Assembly (NCBI GenBank): GCA_937983495.1
Contig: CALKAA010000441.1
Location: forward strand, 1-6,173
Direction: 5' to 3'
DNA from: an uncultured Gemmobacter sp.
GTDB lineage: Bacteria; Pseudomonadota; Alphaproteobacteria; Rhodobacterales; Rhodobacteraceae
Length of the DNA: 6,173 nt
Below the pieces are notes generated by a model. That model had not been told where the DNA came from and did not search any database. It saw only the letters and a program-made list of their open reading frames with translations. Made by a program: the position numbers and the translations under genes. Shown here one piece after another: positions 4,680 through 6,173 of this stretch; within the stretch, counting starts at the first letter, position 1; each line of letters starts with the position of its first letter.

Positions 4680-5549
4680 TCAGTCAAGGGGGATCACATC
4701 CACCGCCTGCGTGCTGTCCTGCCCGCCTGCCGTGCGGATGGCCCCTTTCACGGGTGCCACATCGGCATAGTCGCGCCCCATGGCGACGGTGATGTAATCC
4801 TCGCCCGCCCATTGCGCATTGGTCGGGTCATAGTCGACCCAGCCCTGCGCTGTGCCACACCAGACCGCGACCCAGGCGTGCATGGCATCCACGCCTTCCA
4901 GCCGGGGCTGGCCCTCGGGTGGGTAGGTGCGCAGAAAGCCCGAGACATAGGCGGCAGGCAGCCCCACGGCACGCAAGCCCGCAATCATGATCTGCGCGAA
5001 ATCCTGGCAGACGCCGCGCCGCAGGGTGAAGGCTTGCACCGGGGTTGTGGTCACATCGGTCGCCTCGGCATCATAGGTCATCGCCTTGTGCAGGGCGCGG
5101 CCGACCGCTTCCACCGCAGCGCATGCGCTATGGTCGGGCCGGATCGCGGCGCGGGTAAAGGCCGTGATGCCGGGATCAGGCGCGATGCGCGGGGAGGCGG
5201 CCAGAAAATGCAAGGGGGAAGCCGGCCCGATCCCGCTACCCGGAAGCTCTGCCGCAATGGCGGCCACCGCAGGGGACAGGTCAACCGATGGCGCAGCCAT
5301 GCGCTCGGCCTCGGCGTGCAAACGCAGGGTGATCCGGTCAATCGGTTCGTGCCAGGCCACCGATGTGGTGGCATTTCCGAAGAAATCGAGACTATCGCGC
5401 CGCTCGTCAGGCGGGGGCTCGATGGTCAGCAGTCGGGCGGTTACCCGCTGGTTCGCGCCATCAGAGGGCAAAAGCCGCAGCACAGTGCGCACATGGTCGG
5501 ATGCCACCTGATAGCGGTAGGCGATGGTCAGGCGGATGTCATAGCGCAT
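4680..5549 (-). CDS. transglutaminase-like cysteine protein of the alpha-E/ATP-grasp system
   Basis: A 289-residue cytoplasmic-looking protein without a signal peptide. Residues 1-80 form the bacterial transglutaminase N-terminal beta region (MRYDIRLTIAYRY, then LRLLPS at 25-29 and LDFFGN at 54-59). The papain-like transglutaminase core covers about 140-245, with an intact triad: Cys181 in RRGVCQDFAQ, His224 in DAMHAWV, and Asp241 in VDYDPTN. A conserved C-terminal segment follows (ITVAMGRDYADVAPVKG, 253-269). Members of this class may hydrolyse or transfer peptide or isopeptide bonds; no substrate is established. ATG 5549 has a GAGGTGA ribosome binding site (complement of 5562-5556) that overlaps the stop codon of the alpha-E gene, so the two are co-translated, 6 bp apart. 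The 3' end abuts the convergent YbjN gene, leaving no room for its own terminator. Confidence 0.93.
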   Translation of the reverse strand: MRYDIRLTIAYRYQVASDHVRTVLRLLPSDGANQRVTARLLTIEPPPDERRDSLDFFGNATTSVAWHEPIDRITLRLHAEAERMAAPSVDLSPAVAAIAAELPGSGIGPASPLHFLAASPRIAPDPGITAFTRAAIRPDHSACAAVEAVGRALHKAMTYDAEATDVTTTPVQAFTLRRGVCQDFAQIMIAGLRAVGLPAAYVSGFLRTYPPEGQPRLEGVDAMHAWVAVWCGTAQGWVDYDPTNAQWAGEDYITVAMGRDYADVAPVKGAIRTAGGQDSTQAVDVIPLD

Positions 5550-5555
5550 CGCCGG

Positions 5556-6173
5556 TCACCTCAGATACAGGGCCGAGAGCAGGTCGAACACGTCACCCAG
5601 CCGGGCGCGCAGATCGGCCAGCCGTTCCGGCACCAGATCCGACGGCCCCCAGACCCGCAGATCGGTGTCGAGTGTGAGCAGCGCGCGCTCCAGCGCCCCC
5701 AGTCGCCCGCCCACCCCCGCTTGTGGCAGCTTGCCGACATGATGGCGCATCTGGGCGATCTGATACAGCACGGCGCGCGGGTTCTGTGCATCGGAAAGCA
5801 ACAGGTCCAGCACCGTTTCGCGCGAGGGGCCAAAGCGATAGCGGCGCTGGTGGGTCATCACGCTGTCACCCACCTCGATGGCGATCTCCAGCGCGCCGGG
5901 GGCACTCTCGGGGGCAGTAAAGGTTTGCAGCAGCATCAGCGTGCCATCCGCCCGCTCCTGCGCCCGGCCCAGCGACAGGAAGCGCCAGCCCGCGAAATGA
6001 TACATGTTCTCGTGCACCAGCCCGGAAAAGCCGCTGATCTTGCGCAAGAGGATCGACATGGCCAGCGCCGCATCGTCGCCGTGATCGACCTTCGCCGCCA
6101 GCTTGGCCGCCGTTTTCGCCAGATCGTTCAGCGCAGCCCAGCCATCCGGCGAAAAGCGGTCGCGCACCTTGGC
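5556..6173 (-). CDS. alpha-E domain protein, C-terminal part (partial)
   Basis: An alpha-E (DUF403) family protein; 205 codons plus the stop are visible and the frame is still open at the right edge. The family is usually a little over 300 residues, so roughly the first third is missing. A GTG at 6167 is internal, not a start. Visible hallmarks are VRDRFSPDGWAALNDL near the left end of the fragment, then HENMYHFAGWRFLSLGRAQERADGTL written in two parts (HENMYHFAGWRFLSLG, RAQERADGTL), SDAQNPRAVLYQIAQM, and a helical C-terminus ending LLSALYLR. The sequence is predicted to be almost entirely alpha-helical with conserved charged residues. Comparative genomics ties alpha-E proteins to circularly permuted ATP-grasp enzymes and transglutaminases in predicted peptide-synthesis or peptide-tagging operons. 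The ATP-grasp gene would be expected just upstream, beyond the window. No biochemical function is established. Confidence 0.92.
   Translation of the reverse strand, partial: AKVRDRFSPDGWAALNDLAKTAAKLAAKVDHGDDAALAMSILLRKISGFSGLVHENMYHFAGWRFLSLGRAQERADGTLMLLQTFTAPESAPGALEIAIEVGDSVMTHQRRYRFGPSRETVLDLLLSDAQNPRAVLYQIAQMRHHVGKLPQAGVGGRLGALERALLTLDTDLRVWGPSDLVPERLADLRARLGDVFDLLSALYLR

Noticed and set aside
5086..5677. Plus-strand frames opposite the transglutaminase and alpha-E genes
   Set aside because: The minus-strand genes have intact catalytic motifs and family signatures; the opposite frames have none.

Overview
The window looks like a piece of chromosome from a GC-rich alphaproteobacterium, most likely a member of the Rhodobacteraceae (Rhodobacter, Gemmobacter or Paracoccus type). 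The evidence is the strong G/C bias at third codon positions, the wording of the proteins, and the GTG and TTG starts. This placement comes from protein recognition, not from a database search. The DNA is gene-dense housekeeping and accessory metabolism. I see no insertion sequence, prophage, CRISPR array, tRNA or rRNA.

Layout from left to right: (1) At 1-37, minus strand, the first 12 codons of a gene that runs off the left edge; they resemble the N-terminus of an FAD-dependent oxidoreductase. Its start codon faces mnmD across 43 bp. (2) mnmD (81-749, +), the methyltransferase for wobble uridine 34 of certain tRNAs, followed after 12 bp by a ten-helix EamA/DMT-type permease (762-1640, +, TTG start). 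(3) A 205-bp convergent gap (1641-1845) with no convincing gene. It is packed with inverted repeats whose overlapping arms look like a bidirectional terminator or repeat element. (4) panC (1846-2682, -) and panB (2684-3523, -), coupled as panB-panC, which make pantoate and then pantothenate. (5) A divergent 213-bp promoter region, then a small cupin gene (3737-4078, +). (6) A strong bidirectional intrinsic terminator (4113-4143), only three bases before the ribosome binding site of an exported YbjN-domain protein (4161-4673, +). (7) On the minus strand, a transglutaminase-like protein (4680-5549) preceded by an alpha-E domain protein (5556 to the right edge, N-terminus missing).

How the genes work together: panB and panC carry out successive steps of vitamin B5 synthesis. 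The alpha-E and transglutaminase genes form a tight operon. Such pairs are usually accompanied by a circularly permuted ATP-grasp amidoligase and sometimes by the proteasome-like peptidase Anbu, a predicted peptide-tagging or peptide-processing system with poorly known biochemistry. This pair is the most biologically open part of the window. The most unusual DNA-level features are the interleaved hairpins at 1715-1757 and the terminator placed directly against the ybjN ribosome binding site.
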